Assembly (NCBI GenBank): GCA_963801985.1
Contig: CAWDGV010000003.1
Location: forward strand, 186,001 to 250,000
Direction: 5' to 3'
Source: JABDQZ01 sp963801985
GTDB taxonomy: Bacteria > Pseudomonadota > Gammaproteobacteria > Chromatiales > Chromatiaceae
Length of the DNA: 64,000 nt
Part shown: positions 54,696 to 62,930 of the stretch, piece after piece
How the letters are laid out: every line of letters starts with the position of its first letter
Numbering within the stretch: position 1 is the first letter of the stretch
The notes under the pieces: generated by a model
Told to the model about the DNA's origin: nothing
The model's input: only the letters and a program-made list of their open reading frames with translations
Databases searched by the model: none
Made by a program: the position numbers and the translations under genes

Positions 54696-56717
54696 ATGTC
54701 TACCAGCCTCATCTTTGCATTGGCTTGTGCCGGCGCTGCTATTGCGTATGGTATCTGGTCCGTGCGGTGGTTACTGGCAAAGTCTAGTGGCTCAGAAAAA
54801 ATGCAAGAAATCAGTTCTGCGATTCAGGAAGGTGCATCCGCCTATCTGGCCCGTCAGTACACAACCATTGCCATAGTTGGCGTCGTCCTGTTTATCGCCA
54901 TGGGCGTTTTCCTTGACTGGGCTTCCGCCATTGGTTTTGCCATCGGCGCTATATTTTCCGGCGCAGCCGGCTATATCGGCATGAATATTTCTGTTCGCGC
55001 CAACTCACGTACAGCACAGGCTGCATATGACGGCATGAATGCCGCCTTCCAGGTCGCATTCCGCGGTGGCGCTATTACCGGCATGCTGGTTGTAGGCCTG
55101 GGTCTGCTGGGTGTTGCCGGTTATTATGCCATCCTGCTAATGACAGGTGCAGGTGATCCACTTCACGCCCTGGTTGGCCTGGCATTCGGTGGCTCCTTGA
55201 TTTCTATCTTTGCCCGTCTTGGTGGCGGTATCTTCACCAAGGGCGCTGACGTCGGCGCGGACATTGTTGGTAAAGTAGAAGCCGGTATTCCAGAAGACGA
55301 CCCCCGTAACCCTGCAGTAATTGCTGATAACGTCGGTGACAACGTTGGTGACTGCGCCGGTATGGCAGCTGACCTTTTCGAAACCTATGCAGTAACAGTG
55401 GTTGCCACCATGCTGCTTGGTAGCCTGGTGGTTACCACCACTGGTGCTGCCAATGCGATTATCTACCCACTGGTTCTGGGCGGCGTTTCTATCATTGCCT
55501 CTATCATCGGAACCTTCTTCGTTAAAGTGAATGAAGGCGGCAAAATCATGAACGCCCTGTACCGGGGCCTGATCGTTGCAGGCGTCCTGGCCGCAGCTGC
55601 CTTTTACCCGATTACAACCGGCCTGTTCCCTGAAGGCCTGATGGTAGGTGAAACAGCAGTATCTGCTCTTAACGTTTATTACACTGCGTTAATTGGCCTG
55701 GCTCTGACTGCAGCCATGGTCTACATCACTGAGTATTACACCGCTACAGAGTTCAGCCCTGTCAGACACATCGCAGAAGCTTCAACCACTGGTGACGGCA
55801 CTAACGTTATCGCCGGCCTGGGTGTTTCCATGAAATCAACCACTGCACCTGTACTGGCTGTCTGTGCTTCAATCTGGGGCTCTTACGAACTGGCTGGTCT
55901 GTATGGTATTGCGATCGCTGCAACCAGCATGCTGTCAATGACCGGTATTATTGTTGCGCTGGATGCCTATGGCCCTATCACCGATAATGCTGGTGGTATC
56001 GCAGAAATGGCTGAACTGCCGGAAGAAATTCGCAATATCACTGACCCGCTGGATGCTGTTGGTAATACAACCAAAGCAGTCACCAAAGGTTATGCTATCG
56101 GTTCTGCAGGTCTGGCGACACTCGTGCTGTTCTCCGACTACACCCACAACCTGGGCGGTCAGGTTTCTTTTGACCTGTCCAACCACATGGTGATTATCGG
56201 CCTGTTCATCGGCGGCATGGTACCTTACCTGTTTGGTGCGATGGCAATGGAAGCAGTTGGTCGTGCAGCTGGCGGGATTGTTAACGAAGTCCGTCGCCAG
56301 TTTAAAGAAAAGCCTGGCATCATGGATCATTCTGAAAAGCCTGATTATGGTAGAGCAGTAGACATGCTGACCAAAGCAGCCATCAAGGAAATGATTATTC
56401 CTTCACTGCTGCCAATCGCGGTACCTGTTGCCGTTGGCCTGTTACTTGGCAAAGAAGCCCTGGGCGGACTGTTGATTGGTACAATCATTACCGGTCTGTT
56501 CGTGGCTATCTCTATGACCACAGGTGGTGGCGCATGGGATAATGCCAAGAAATACATCGAAGATGGCAACTTTGGCGGTAAAGGCTCAGATGCCCATAAA
56601 GCCGCAGTAACCGGCGACACTGTAGGCGACCCCTACAAAGATACTGCCGGTCCTGCGATCAACCCATTAATCAAGATTATCAACATTGTAGCCCTGTTGA
56701 TTATCCCATTGATCTAA
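54696..56717 (+). CDS. hppA: K+-insensitive H+-translocating pyrophosphatase
   Basis: Membrane pump that couples pyrophosphate hydrolysis to proton export; 673 aa with about 15-16 hydrophobic segments. Pyrophosphate-binding motifs: GGGIFTKGADVGADIVGKVE, then DNVGDNVGDCAGMAADLFE, and near the C-terminus GDTVGDPYKDTAGPA. At GNTTKAVTKG, Lys460 and Thr463 replace the Ala and Gly/Ala of the K+-dependent type, which marks the K+-independent H+ pump. AAGGAGTG gives a strong ribosome binding site. The 228-base region before it has a CCCGG/CCGGG hairpin (54639-54660) and no other clear signal. It is followed by a terminator and stands alone. Confidence 0.97.
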   Translation: MSTSLIFALACAGAAIAYGIWSVRWLLAKSSGSEKMQEISSAIQEGASAYLARQYTTIAIVGVVLFIAMGVFLDWASAIGFAIGAIFSGAAGYIGMNISVRANSRTAQAAYDGMNAAFQVAFRGGAITGMLVVGLGLLGVAGYYAILLMTGAGDPLHALVGLAFGGSLISIFARLGGGIFTKGADVGADIVGKVEAGIPEDDPRNPAVIADNVGDNVGDCAGMAADLFETYAVTVVATMLLGSLVVTTTGAANAIIYPLVLGGVSIIASIIGTFFVKVNEGGKIMNALYRGLIVAGVLAAAAFYPITTGLFPEGLMVGETAVSALNVYYTALIGLALTAAMVYITEYYTATEFSPVRHIAEASTTGDGTNVIAGLGVSMKSTTAPVLAVCASIWGSYELAGLYGIAIAATSMLSMTGIIVALDAYGPITDNAGGIAEMAELPEEIRNITDPLDAVGNTTKAVTKGYAIGSAGLATLVLFSDYTHNLGGQVSFDLSNHMVIIGLFIGGMVPYLFGAMAMEAVGRAAGGIVNEVRRQFKEKPGIMDHSEKPDYGRAVDMLTKAAIKEMIIPSLLPIAVPVAVGLLLGKEALGGLLIGTIITGLFVAISMTTGGGAWDNAKKYIEDGNFGGKGSDAHKAAVTGDTVGDPYKDTAGPAINPLIKIINIVALLIIPLI

Positions 56718-56744
56718 TGGTTTAACTCGACTTTACGGTTGAGT

Positions 56745-56782
56745 AAAAAAGCCCCGCTCTCGACAAGAGGCGGGGCTTTTTA
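56745..56782 (+). terminator. terminator after hppA
   Basis: Stem GCCCCGC/GCGGGGC (56751-56757 and 56770-56776) extended by TCT/AGA, with an A-run before and TTTTT after. It can act on both strands and also separates hppA from the convergent sensor gene. Confidence 0.9.
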
Positions 56783-56802
56783 TTGCCTATGGCAACCGTC
56801 GC

Positions 56803-57765
56803 TCACCCCCAGAATGAAACAGGCTTATCGAGAAACTCGTCAACGGGCATGTAATGACTGCCATCACAGGAAAAATTTAATCCAACCATGCCATTGATGA
56901 TATTCAGAGAGGCTGAGCGCAGGTACACCGTTTCATCGGCGAGCCGCAAGCGAGTGAATGCCTCCAACACACGCATGACCTCGTCCGGAATAACTTCGGC
57001 ATCATGCGGATAACGACGTTTTGGATAAGCCAGGCAGACAGATGGATCAATAATTTCATCCAGCACATGCAGGCGATAACGATGCGGGTCATCGTATAGC
57101 CAAAGCGTAGCCCGTGAACTGCTGTAATGCAGTTTCACATGGAAAATTCCATGATGCAGTATCAACTCCGAGAGAATGCCATTAACCATGTCCATGCTGT
57201 CATCCATGGCACTGGTAACCCGTTGTTGCAAAAACAGGTTTTGCCGTATTGCGGGATCACCCTTGATCTGGCGCCAGTTAATCGGGGCACAGTGAAAAGA
57301 AACCATTTCAGAGCCTGGCCTGGACTGCGGTTCAGGCAGGTCGCAAATATCAAAATCGGCGGCCACACAACCGAGAATATTATCGTTGTGATCCCGTACC
57401 TGGCGTAATGCCGTGATACAGGTATGAAAATCTGTTCTGGATAAATAGACATCCGACAAAAGGAATTTTTTGTCTTGCGTCATCGCGCCGATATAAGGCC
57501 GGTGGGAAAGATCATCACCCCGCACTGCTTCATCGATGCCGCCAGCTGAAACATTGGAGCTGTACTGTTGACCATTACAGTCAACGGCATACAACAATTT
57601 ACAGCCTTCAATATGCGGAAGTGCCGCCTTGAGTGCGATATCCAGCTGATCCTGGTCTGACCATGCAATGGCACAAACCATTGCAGTGGAGTTGATGACA
57701 GCTTCGAGTTCCTCGGTCAGCAAGTCCCGTTGTCTGTCGATACGAGCTTTAAGTGCAGCTTCCAT
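56803..57765 (-). CDS. PDC (Cache-like) sensor domain protein without output domain
   Basis: 320 aa. Residues about 20-150 look like a PDC/dCache ligand domain: DDLSHRPYIGAMTQDKKFLL, LSRTDFHTCITALRQVRD and NILGCVAADFDI carry the family's RxYxxA/T-type pocket pattern. There is no signal peptide or membrane segment, although such domains normally face the periplasm. The C-terminal half (about 165-320) matches nothing I recognise, and no kinase, GGDEF or methyl-accepting domain is visible. Function unknown; soluble small-ligand sensing is inferred. It converges with hppA. Confidence 0.65.
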   Translation of the reverse strand: MEAALKARIDRQRDLLTEELEAVINSTAMVCAIAWSDQDQLDIALKAALPHIEGCKLLYAVDCNGQQYSSNVSAGGIDEAVRGDDLSHRPYIGAMTQDKKFLLSDVYLSRTDFHTCITALRQVRDHNDNILGCVAADFDICDLPEPQSRPGSEMVSFHCAPINWRQIKGDPAIRQNLFLQQRVTSAMDDSMDMVNGILSELILHHGIFHVKLHYSSSRATLWLYDDPHRYRLHVLDEIIDPSVCLAYPKRRYPHDAEVIPDEVMRVLEAFTRLRLADETVYLRSASLNIINGMVGLNFSCDGSHYMPVDEFLDKPVSFWG

Positions 57766-57870
57766 TTCATCCCAGATATTGCGAGTTATTTACAACAGCA
57801 ACACTACATACTGTACAGCTTGAAAGTAGCAGTTAATCTACCGGCAGACAATATCCAATCAATTTATTTT

Positions 57871-58542
57871 TCAGGAATGCAAAGCCGGTAACAGTTCTGC
57901 AAAACCGACAACGCCTTCAAAGCCGTCCAGCACTCTTTCAGGCTCAGTGGTATCCGGTTTCAAAATGGCCAGCACATTCATAATGCCATAGCGCCTGGCT
58001 GCCTTCAGCACACTGACACTGTCATCAACAAACAGGGTTCTTGCCGGATCAAACGGCAGGCGGGCATGCAGTTTCGACCAGAATTCCTGGGCCTCTTTTG
58101 GATAACCTAACTGGTGTGCCGAAACGATTTCGTCGAAGTGATGATCAAGACGGGTTTTTTTCATTTTCAGGGCAAGTGATTTCTGATGCGCATTGGTGAC
58201 CAGTACCGTGCGTTTACCGGCCTGCTTTAGCGCTTCAAGGAAATCCACCACGAAAGGATGAACGGCGATCAGGTGATCAACTTCTTCTTTGAGCAACGCG
58301 ATATCCAGTCCAAGCTCCCTGCTCCAATGATCAACACAGTACCATTCAAGTGTACCTTCTATTTTTTTATAACGTTCCAGCAGTTCACCCCTGGCCTCTC
58401 CAAGATCGAGATGCTTATATTCGGCATATTTCCGGGGGACATAGTCCAGCCAGAAGTGGCTATCAAAATGCAGGTCCAGCAGGGTGCCGTCCATGTCCAG
58501 CATCACGTCATCAATTTGCGACCAGTCCAGCTTGATACTCAA
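57871..58542 (-). CDS. yrfG: GMP/IMP nucleotidase YrfG (HAD hydrolase)
   Basis: HAD-family phosphatase, about 223 aa. The nucleophile motif is LDMDGTLLDLHFD (Asp16 and Asp18), motif II is VTNAHQKS, motif III Lys is in GYPKEAQEFW, and motif IV is FVDDSVSVL. WYCVDHWSRELGLDI is typical of YrfG, which dephosphorylates GMP and IMP. An upstream start at 58578 is possible, but TTG at 58542, about 7 bases after GGGAG, fits the family N-terminus better. It is divergent from nudE, a neighbour in E. coli as well. Confidence 0.9.
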   Translation of the reverse strand: MSIKLDWSQIDDVMLDMDGTLLDLHFDSHFWLDYVPRKYAEYKHLDLGEARGELLERYKKIEGTLEWYCVDHWSRELGLDIALLKEEVDHLIAVHPFVVDFLEALKQAGKRTVLVTNAHQKSLALKMKKTRLDHHFDEIVSAHQLGYPKEAQEFWSKLHARLPFDPARTLFVDDSVSVLKAARRYGIMNVLAILKPDTTEPERVLDGFEGVVGFAELLPALHS

Positions 58543-58622
58543 AATGTTTCTCCCAAGATTCCAGTGTAAGCAACACACGAGTCTGATAAAGTCTCGCCAA
58601 GAGTCTAACTGATATTGAATCC

Positions 58623-59177
58623 ATGAAACAAAAACCCGCAGTTATTAAACGAGAGATCATTGCCCAAACACGCATCTTCAAGGTTGAAGCCATGAACCTT
58701 GCATTCAGCAATGGCCAGCAACGCCAATACGAACGACTGGTTGGCTCTGAGCGTGGCGCAGTACTGGTTGTCGCCAAACCATCTGATAGCTCGGTGTTAT
58801 TGATCAGTGAATATGCAGCCGGAACAGACCGTTACGAACTGGCCTTTCCCAAAGGCAAAATTGATCCCGGAGAATCAGCCCTGGAAGCCGCTAACAGGGA
58901 ACTGCGAGAAGAGACCGGCTACGCTGCCAACAGGCTGACCCATATCAGTTCAATGACTGTTGCTCCAGGCTATCTTGGGCACACAACCCATATCGTGCTT
59001 GCTGAAGACCTGTACGAGTCATCTATCGAAGGAGATGAGCCGGAACCACCGGAAGTCAGTGAGTGGACATTTGCGCAGATACCCGAGCTGTTACAGCGAG
59101 ATGACTTCACCGAAGCCCGAAGCATTGCAGCGCTTTACCAGGTCCGGGATTTAAGCAAGCACCCGCAGATAGACTAG
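58623..59177 (+). CDS. nudE: ADP compounds hydrolase NudE
   Basis: Nudix hydrolase of 184 aa acting on ADP-ribose, Ap3A and NADH-type compounds. The Nudix box is complete: GKIDPGESALEAANRELREE then TGY. LAFPKGKI and the N-terminal RLVGSERGAVLVV fit NudE. Divergent from yrfG with 80 bases between. Confidence 0.92.
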   Translation: MKQKPAVIKREIIAQTRIFKVEAMNLAFSNGQQRQYERLVGSERGAVLVVAKPSDSSVLLISEYAAGTDRYELAFPKGKIDPGESALEAANRELREETGYAANRLTHISSMTVAPGYLGHTTHIVLAEDLYESSIEGDEPEPPEVSEWTFAQIPELLQRDDFTEARSIAALYQVRDLSKHPQID

Positions 59178-59229
59178 ACTTTCAGCAAACCCTGTTTAAA
59201 CTCAAGCAATAGATTGAATTGTGTAATCC

Positions 59230-60258
59230 ATGATGGCCCAATATAAAACCACAAAAGCCAGGCTGATATTGATTTTACTCCTAAGCTTTCTTGCGCTCCC
59301 AGCAATAGCCGAAGAGGATGTCTACAGTTTTGACGATTTCCCCCTGATGGAACCCATGACTTATCCCACATGGTTCAAGAGAAGCTTCCTCGACCTGCAG
59401 GAAGACTTACAGGAAAGCCTGGATAACAACAAAAAAGGCATTATTGTTTACTTCGGCCAAAAGCGCTGCCCCTATTGCCAGATGCTGATGGAAGTAAATT
59501 TTGGTCAGAAAGAAATTGAAAATTACACACGTCAGCACTTTGACCTTATACCCATTGATATCTGGGGTGTTGACGAAGTGACGGACACCAAGGGCAACAT
59601 CTTGACTGAGCGCGAATATGCCCTGCGCGAAAATACCAACTTCACCCCCTCCCTGCTGTTTTACGATGAAAACGGCGACCTGGTTATGCGTCTGCGGGGG
59701 TATTACCCTCCTTACCAGTTCATGGCAGCTTTACAGTATGTTGCAGAAGGGCATTACAAACGCGAAAAATTCAAAGTCTACCTGGCGCGCGGTGACCAGA
59801 CCCAGCGCTTTGAAAAAGAAGACCTGGTCGAAGAAGACTTTTTCAGTCCTCCACCGTTTAACCTGAATCGCAGTCATTTTTCCGGCGAGCGCCCATTAGT
59901 GGTTTTTTTTGAACAGGGTGACTGTCATGCCTGCGATATTCTACATACAGAACCCCTGAAACATCGTGCAGTTGCCAAGTTATTTGACCAGTTCGACAGT
60001 ATCCAGTTGAATATGCACAGTGACACCCCTGTCATCACTCCTGATGGCAGGAAGATCACCGCTCGCGAATGGGCCCATGAGCTGAATATCTTTTATGCCC
60101 CCTCGCTGGTATTTTTTGACGAGAAAGGTAACGAAATTATCCGGCTGGACTCGGTAGTGCGTTTTTTTCGTTTACGTAACGTACTCAACTACATCATTTC
60201 CGGGGCCTATAAAATTCAGCCCAGCTTCCAGCAGTGGCGTACTGAAACTGGATTTTAA
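59230..60258 (+). CDS. exported protein with two thioredoxin domains
   Basis: 342 aa with a signal peptide (about 1-27, cut after PAIA), so periplasmic. Two thioredoxin-like domains lie in tandem. The first has Cys80-Pro-Tyr-Cys83 and cis-Pro in NFTPSLLFYDENGD; the second has Cys232-His-Ala-Cys235 and YAPSLVFFDEKGN. The pair of near-matching FxDExG stretches suggests an internal duplication. It resembles SoxW-type thioredoxins of sulfur oxidisers, but no sox gene is nearby. Start ATG 59230; ATG 59233 is an alternative. Confidence 0.8.
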   Translation: MMAQYKTTKARLILILLLSFLALPAIAEEDVYSFDDFPLMEPMTYPTWFKRSFLDLQEDLQESLDNNKKGIIVYFGQKRCPYCQMLMEVNFGQKEIENYTRQHFDLIPIDIWGVDEVTDTKGNILTEREYALRENTNFTPSLLFYDENGDLVMRLRGYYPPYQFMAALQYVAEGHYKREKFKVYLARGDQTQRFEKEDLVEEDFFSPPPFNLNRSHFSGERPLVVFFEQGDCHACDILHTEPLKHRAVAKLFDQFDSIQLNMHSDTPVITPDGRKITAREWAHELNIFYAPSLVFFDEKGNEIIRLDSVVRFFRLRNVLNYIISGAYKIQPSFQQWRTETGF

Positions 60259-60382
60259 GCTTTCATCCGGTAATGTGTGACAGTATTCTCATCGATCTTT
60301 AAATTGAACAATTAGACTTCACATATCCTGTGCCAGACATATACTTAACAGAATTTTGTATCCACCACCTTCAACTATACCC

Positions 60383-61471
60383 ATGACAATGGATCTAGAA
60401 AGTGAAAACAAGCAACTGCGACAGCGCTTGCGCACTTTCACGGCAGAAGCCAGTACCAACGAAGCCCTGCTTAACAAGTTTCATGAACGGGAACTTGCAC
60501 TGCTCTCCTGCGACAGCCTGGCTGAACTGCTTGTCAGCATGACCGAAGGTTTGAGACTTTCTTTTTTACTTGATGACATTCACCTGATTATCCACGACCC
60601 CGGAGTTGAAATACGTCAACTGCTGACACATACCAATACCTCTGAAGAAAGTTTTCCGAATATTGATTTCGTTGATTCTATCGAGGCAGTAACCTGTTAC
60701 CTGCGCGGCCGCACCGGTCCCTGGCTGGGGCCCTGCATGTCTGGTCGGCACGGAAATTTACTTGATACCCAGGATAGCCGTAGCGTCGCCATCCTGCCCT
60801 TAAAGCTGCGCGATAAACTGATTGGCTGCCTGGCAATGGGCAGTAATGATGCCAAGCGCTTTACCCGACATCATGCGACTGACTTCCTGCAAAAACTGAT
60901 GGCTATTGGCGGTGTCTGCCTGGAAAATGCCATCAACCGTGAACGTATCGTTTTAAGCGGCCTGACTGATGCGTTAACCGGCTTTTACAACCGCGCTTAC
61001 CTGGACAGACGTCTGAACGAGGAAATCTCCCGGGCCGCACGTTATCAGCAGCCTCTCAGCTGCCTGTTTCTGGACATCGACTTTTTCAAAAAGGTCAATG
61101 ATACCTACGGCCATGCAAGCGGGGATATCGTGTTACAGGAAGTTGCCTATCGCATCAAACACCAGTTGCGCGCCAGTGACATACCAACCCGTTTTGGTGG
61201 CGAAGAATTTACCTTGCTGCTCCCCCAGACAGGAAGTGATGAAGCTTTACTGCTGGCTGAACGTATTCGCAAGGCTGTCCGCCAATCATCGGTATCAACC
61301 GAAACGGGCGAACAACTGAACATCACAATTTCAATTGGTGTCAGCCAGATTCTTGCCCACCAGCACAAACAGCTCAAGGGCCTGGGCGAAAAACTGCTGC
61401 ATGAAGCAGATAGCGCACTCTACAAGGCCAAGGAAACCGGTAGAAACAAGGCCGTTCTTGCTGCCCACTGA
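60383..61471 (+). CDS. diguanylate cyclase with DUF484/GAF-like sensor
   Basis: About 362 aa, cytosolic. The N-terminal coiled start (ENKQLRQRLRTF) and following region to about residue 185 resemble DUF484, a GAF-like domain (SVAILPLKLRDKLIGCLAMGS). The C-terminal GGDEF domain (about 195-355) has an active GGEEF motif near residue 272, preceded by an inhibitory RxxD site (RASD) five residues earlier, so c-di-GMP synthesis with product feedback is expected. TTG at 60356 is an alternative start. It is a single gene. Confidence 0.9.
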   Translation: MTMDLESENKQLRQRLRTFTAEASTNEALLNKFHERELALLSCDSLAELLVSMTEGLRLSFLLDDIHLIIHDPGVEIRQLLTHTNTSEESFPNIDFVDSIEAVTCYLRGRTGPWLGPCMSGRHGNLLDTQDSRSVAILPLKLRDKLIGCLAMGSNDAKRFTRHHATDFLQKLMAIGGVCLENAINRERIVLSGLTDALTGFYNRAYLDRRLNEEISRAARYQQPLSCLFLDIDFFKKVNDTYGHASGDIVLQEVAYRIKHQLRASDIPTRFGGEEFTLLLPQTGSDEALLLAERIRKAVRQSSVSTETGEQLNITISIGVSQILAHQHKQLKGLGEKLLHEADSALYKAKETGRNKAVLAAH

Positions 61472-61510
61472 TATTTCGTAGGAAATTAATTCTCCAAATA
61501 TAAGGATAAA

Positions 61511-61534
61511 CTAAATTAGTACTTGCTAATTTAG
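61511..61534. promoter_or_regulatory. inverted repeat upstream of the sulfur globule gene
   Basis: CTAAATTAG-TACTTG-CTAATTTAG is a perfect 9-bp inverted repeat overlapping the proposed -35 box of the sulfur globule gene. Position and symmetry fit an operator; the regulator is unknown. Confidence 0.5.
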
Positions 61535-61550
61535 TAAATACTTATATACT
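61523..61550 (+). promoter_or_regulatory. putative promoter of the sulfur globule gene
   Basis: A -35 box TTGCTA (61523-61528) and -10 box TATACT (61545-61550) have a 16-base spacer. A start near 61557 would give a leader of about 64 bases that begins with a TGAGTC-ATGA-GACTCA hairpin (61561-61576). Confidence 0.5.
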
Positions 61551-61560
61551 TCTCTACCAA

Positions 61561-61576
61561 TGAGTCATGAGACTCA
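61561..61576 (+). promoter_or_regulatory. 5'-leader hairpin of the sulfur globule mRNA
   Basis: TGAGTC-ATGA-GACTCA has perfect 6-bp arms very near the predicted mRNA 5' end. Hairpins at this place often protect abundant mRNAs from RNases; this role is inferred. Confidence 0.4.
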
Positions 61577-61620
61577 CCGAAATATACGAACATTTTGATT
61601 TTATCTTTGGAGATATAAAC

Positions 61621-61998
61621 ATGAAAAAAATTATCGCTTTGGTTGCAATTCTGGCTTCTGCACAGGCTTCTGCCTGGTGGGGTAACGACAACGGTAACTA
61701 CAACAGCAACGGTTACGGTAATGGTTATGGCAACAGTGATGGCTATGGTAACGGTCGTGGTAACGGCGACGCTTCTGGCGACTTCGACGGCACTTTCACT
61801 ATGACTTTCTCTGGTCGTGGACGCGGTAATGCTAAAACTGATTGGGATGCTGAAGGCTACAATAACTACAACGGTTATGGCTACGGTAACAGCAACTTCG
61901 ACGGTCGCAGCAACAATGGTTACGCGCCTTACTACGGCTACCCAGTAGCACCTGTTGCTCCAGTAGCACAGGCTCCTGCAGCTCCAGTTGCAAAATAA
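61621..61998 (+). CDS. sulfur globule envelope protein
   Basis: A 125-aa exported structural protein. The signal peptide MKKIIALVAILASAQASA is followed by WWGNDNGNYN and low-complexity Gly/Asn/Tyr repeats (NGYGN, GYGNS), a short less repetitive core (GDFDGTFTMTFSGRGRG), more NGYGYGN repeats and a PVAPVAPVAQ tail. This composition and layout match the sulfur globule proteins of Allochromatium and relatives, which coat periplasmic sulfur stores. An in-frame ATG at 61567 would add a non-signal extension; ATG at 61621 has GGAG 8 bases upstream. It has its own promoter and a strong terminator, fitting high expression. Confidence 0.88.
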   Translation: MKKIIALVAILASAQASAWWGNDNGNYNSNGYGNGYGNSDGYGNGRGNGDASGDFDGTFTMTFSGRGRGNAKTDWDAEGYNNYNGYGYGNSNFDGRSNNGYAPYYGYPVAPVAPVAQAPAAPVAK

Positions 61999-62051
61999 GT
62001 TCTGACTTGATGTCATACGCCAGTCAATAACTGGTGTTACAAGAACTTGAA

Positions 62052-62087
62052 AGCCCTCCTGGCTCACGTTGCCAGGGGGGCTTTTTC
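62052..62087 (+). terminator. terminator after the sulfur globule gene
   Basis: A 12-bp stem AGCCCTCCTGGC/GCCAGGGGGGCT with one G-T pair and a 7-base loop is followed by TTTTT. Very stable, as expected for a strongly expressed single gene. Confidence 0.92.
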
Positions 62088-62210
62088 ATAATTTGAAGAC
62101 TGAATATGTTTAGTTATTTCAACGCCTGGCTTAAGCAGCATCACGCTGAAAAGCCTACCCGAAAAGGTTAGGATAGCGCTCAACAAAAATCACTCACCCA
62201 GGGGCCACCT

Positions 62211-62921
62211 ATGCAACTTTACCAGTCTGGCAATCTCGCCATCAGTTCAGATTTTGAACTGATCAATAACCACATCCCACTTGCACAGGCAAACCTGCTT
62301 GAACTGGGTTGTGGTGCAGCCTTTACAACCAGGCGCATTGCAGAGAATTTCCCCGTGACTCACATAACTGCTGCTGAAGTCGACAAGATTCAACATGAAA
62401 AAAACCTGCAGATAAACGATCTGCCAAAAGTGACTTTCAAAATGGCCGGCATGGAAGCAATACCCGAAGACGACAACAGTTTTGATGCTGCCATCATGCT
62501 CAAGTCCCTGCATCATGTACCACAACATTTACTGCAGCAGGGCTTTGCGGAAATTCATCGCGTATTAAAACCTGGTGGTTATTTATATATCTCTGAACCG
62601 GTCTTTGCTGGTGAGTTCAACGAAATTCTACGCCTGTTTAATGATGAGGAACATGTCAGACAGGTTGCTTTTGATGCGCTTAAAACCGCGGTGGAAAGCC
62701 AGCAATACAATTTGAAAAAGGAAATTCACTTTAGCAGTGAAAGTCGCTTCAATGGTTTTGAAGAGTTCGATAACCGCATTCTCAAGGCAACCCATTCTGA
62801 ATTTAATATCGATGCGACGTTATTAGCAGAAATTAAAAGACGCTTTGAACCCCATATCAATCCGGATGGCGTCGCAGTATTTCACAACCCGATGCGGGTC
62901 GATTTGCTGCAAAAAGCCTGA
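62211..62921 (+). CDS. class I SAM-dependent methyltransferase
   Basis: 236 aa, cytosolic. SAM motif I is LLELGCGAAFTTRR, the acidic loop is AAEVDK, motif II is FDAAIMLKSLHHVP, and RVLKPGGYLYISEP follows: the Methyltransf_11 (UbiE-like) pattern. Substrate unknown. Its stop is followed almost at once by the hydrolase gene, so the two are probably cotranscribed. Confidence 0.85.
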   Translation: MQLYQSGNLAISSDFELINNHIPLAQANLLELGCGAAFTTRRIAENFPVTHITAAEVDKIQHEKNLQINDLPKVTFKMAGMEAIPEDDNSFDAAIMLKSLHHVPQHLLQQGFAEIHRVLKPGGYLYISEPVFAGEFNEILRLFNDEEHVRQVAFDALKTAVESQQYNLKKEIHFSSESRFNGFEEFDNRILKATHSEFNIDATLLAEIKRRFEPHINPDGVAVFHNPMRVDLLQKA

Positions 62922-62930
62922 TTGCGAATC

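Noticed and set aside
61531..62067. 178-aa minus-strand frame opposite the sulfur globule gene
   Set aside because: Val/Ala/Thr-rich translation is the complement of the Gly/Asn/Tyr repeats, and a plus-strand gene with signal peptide, ribosome binding site and terminator explains the region.
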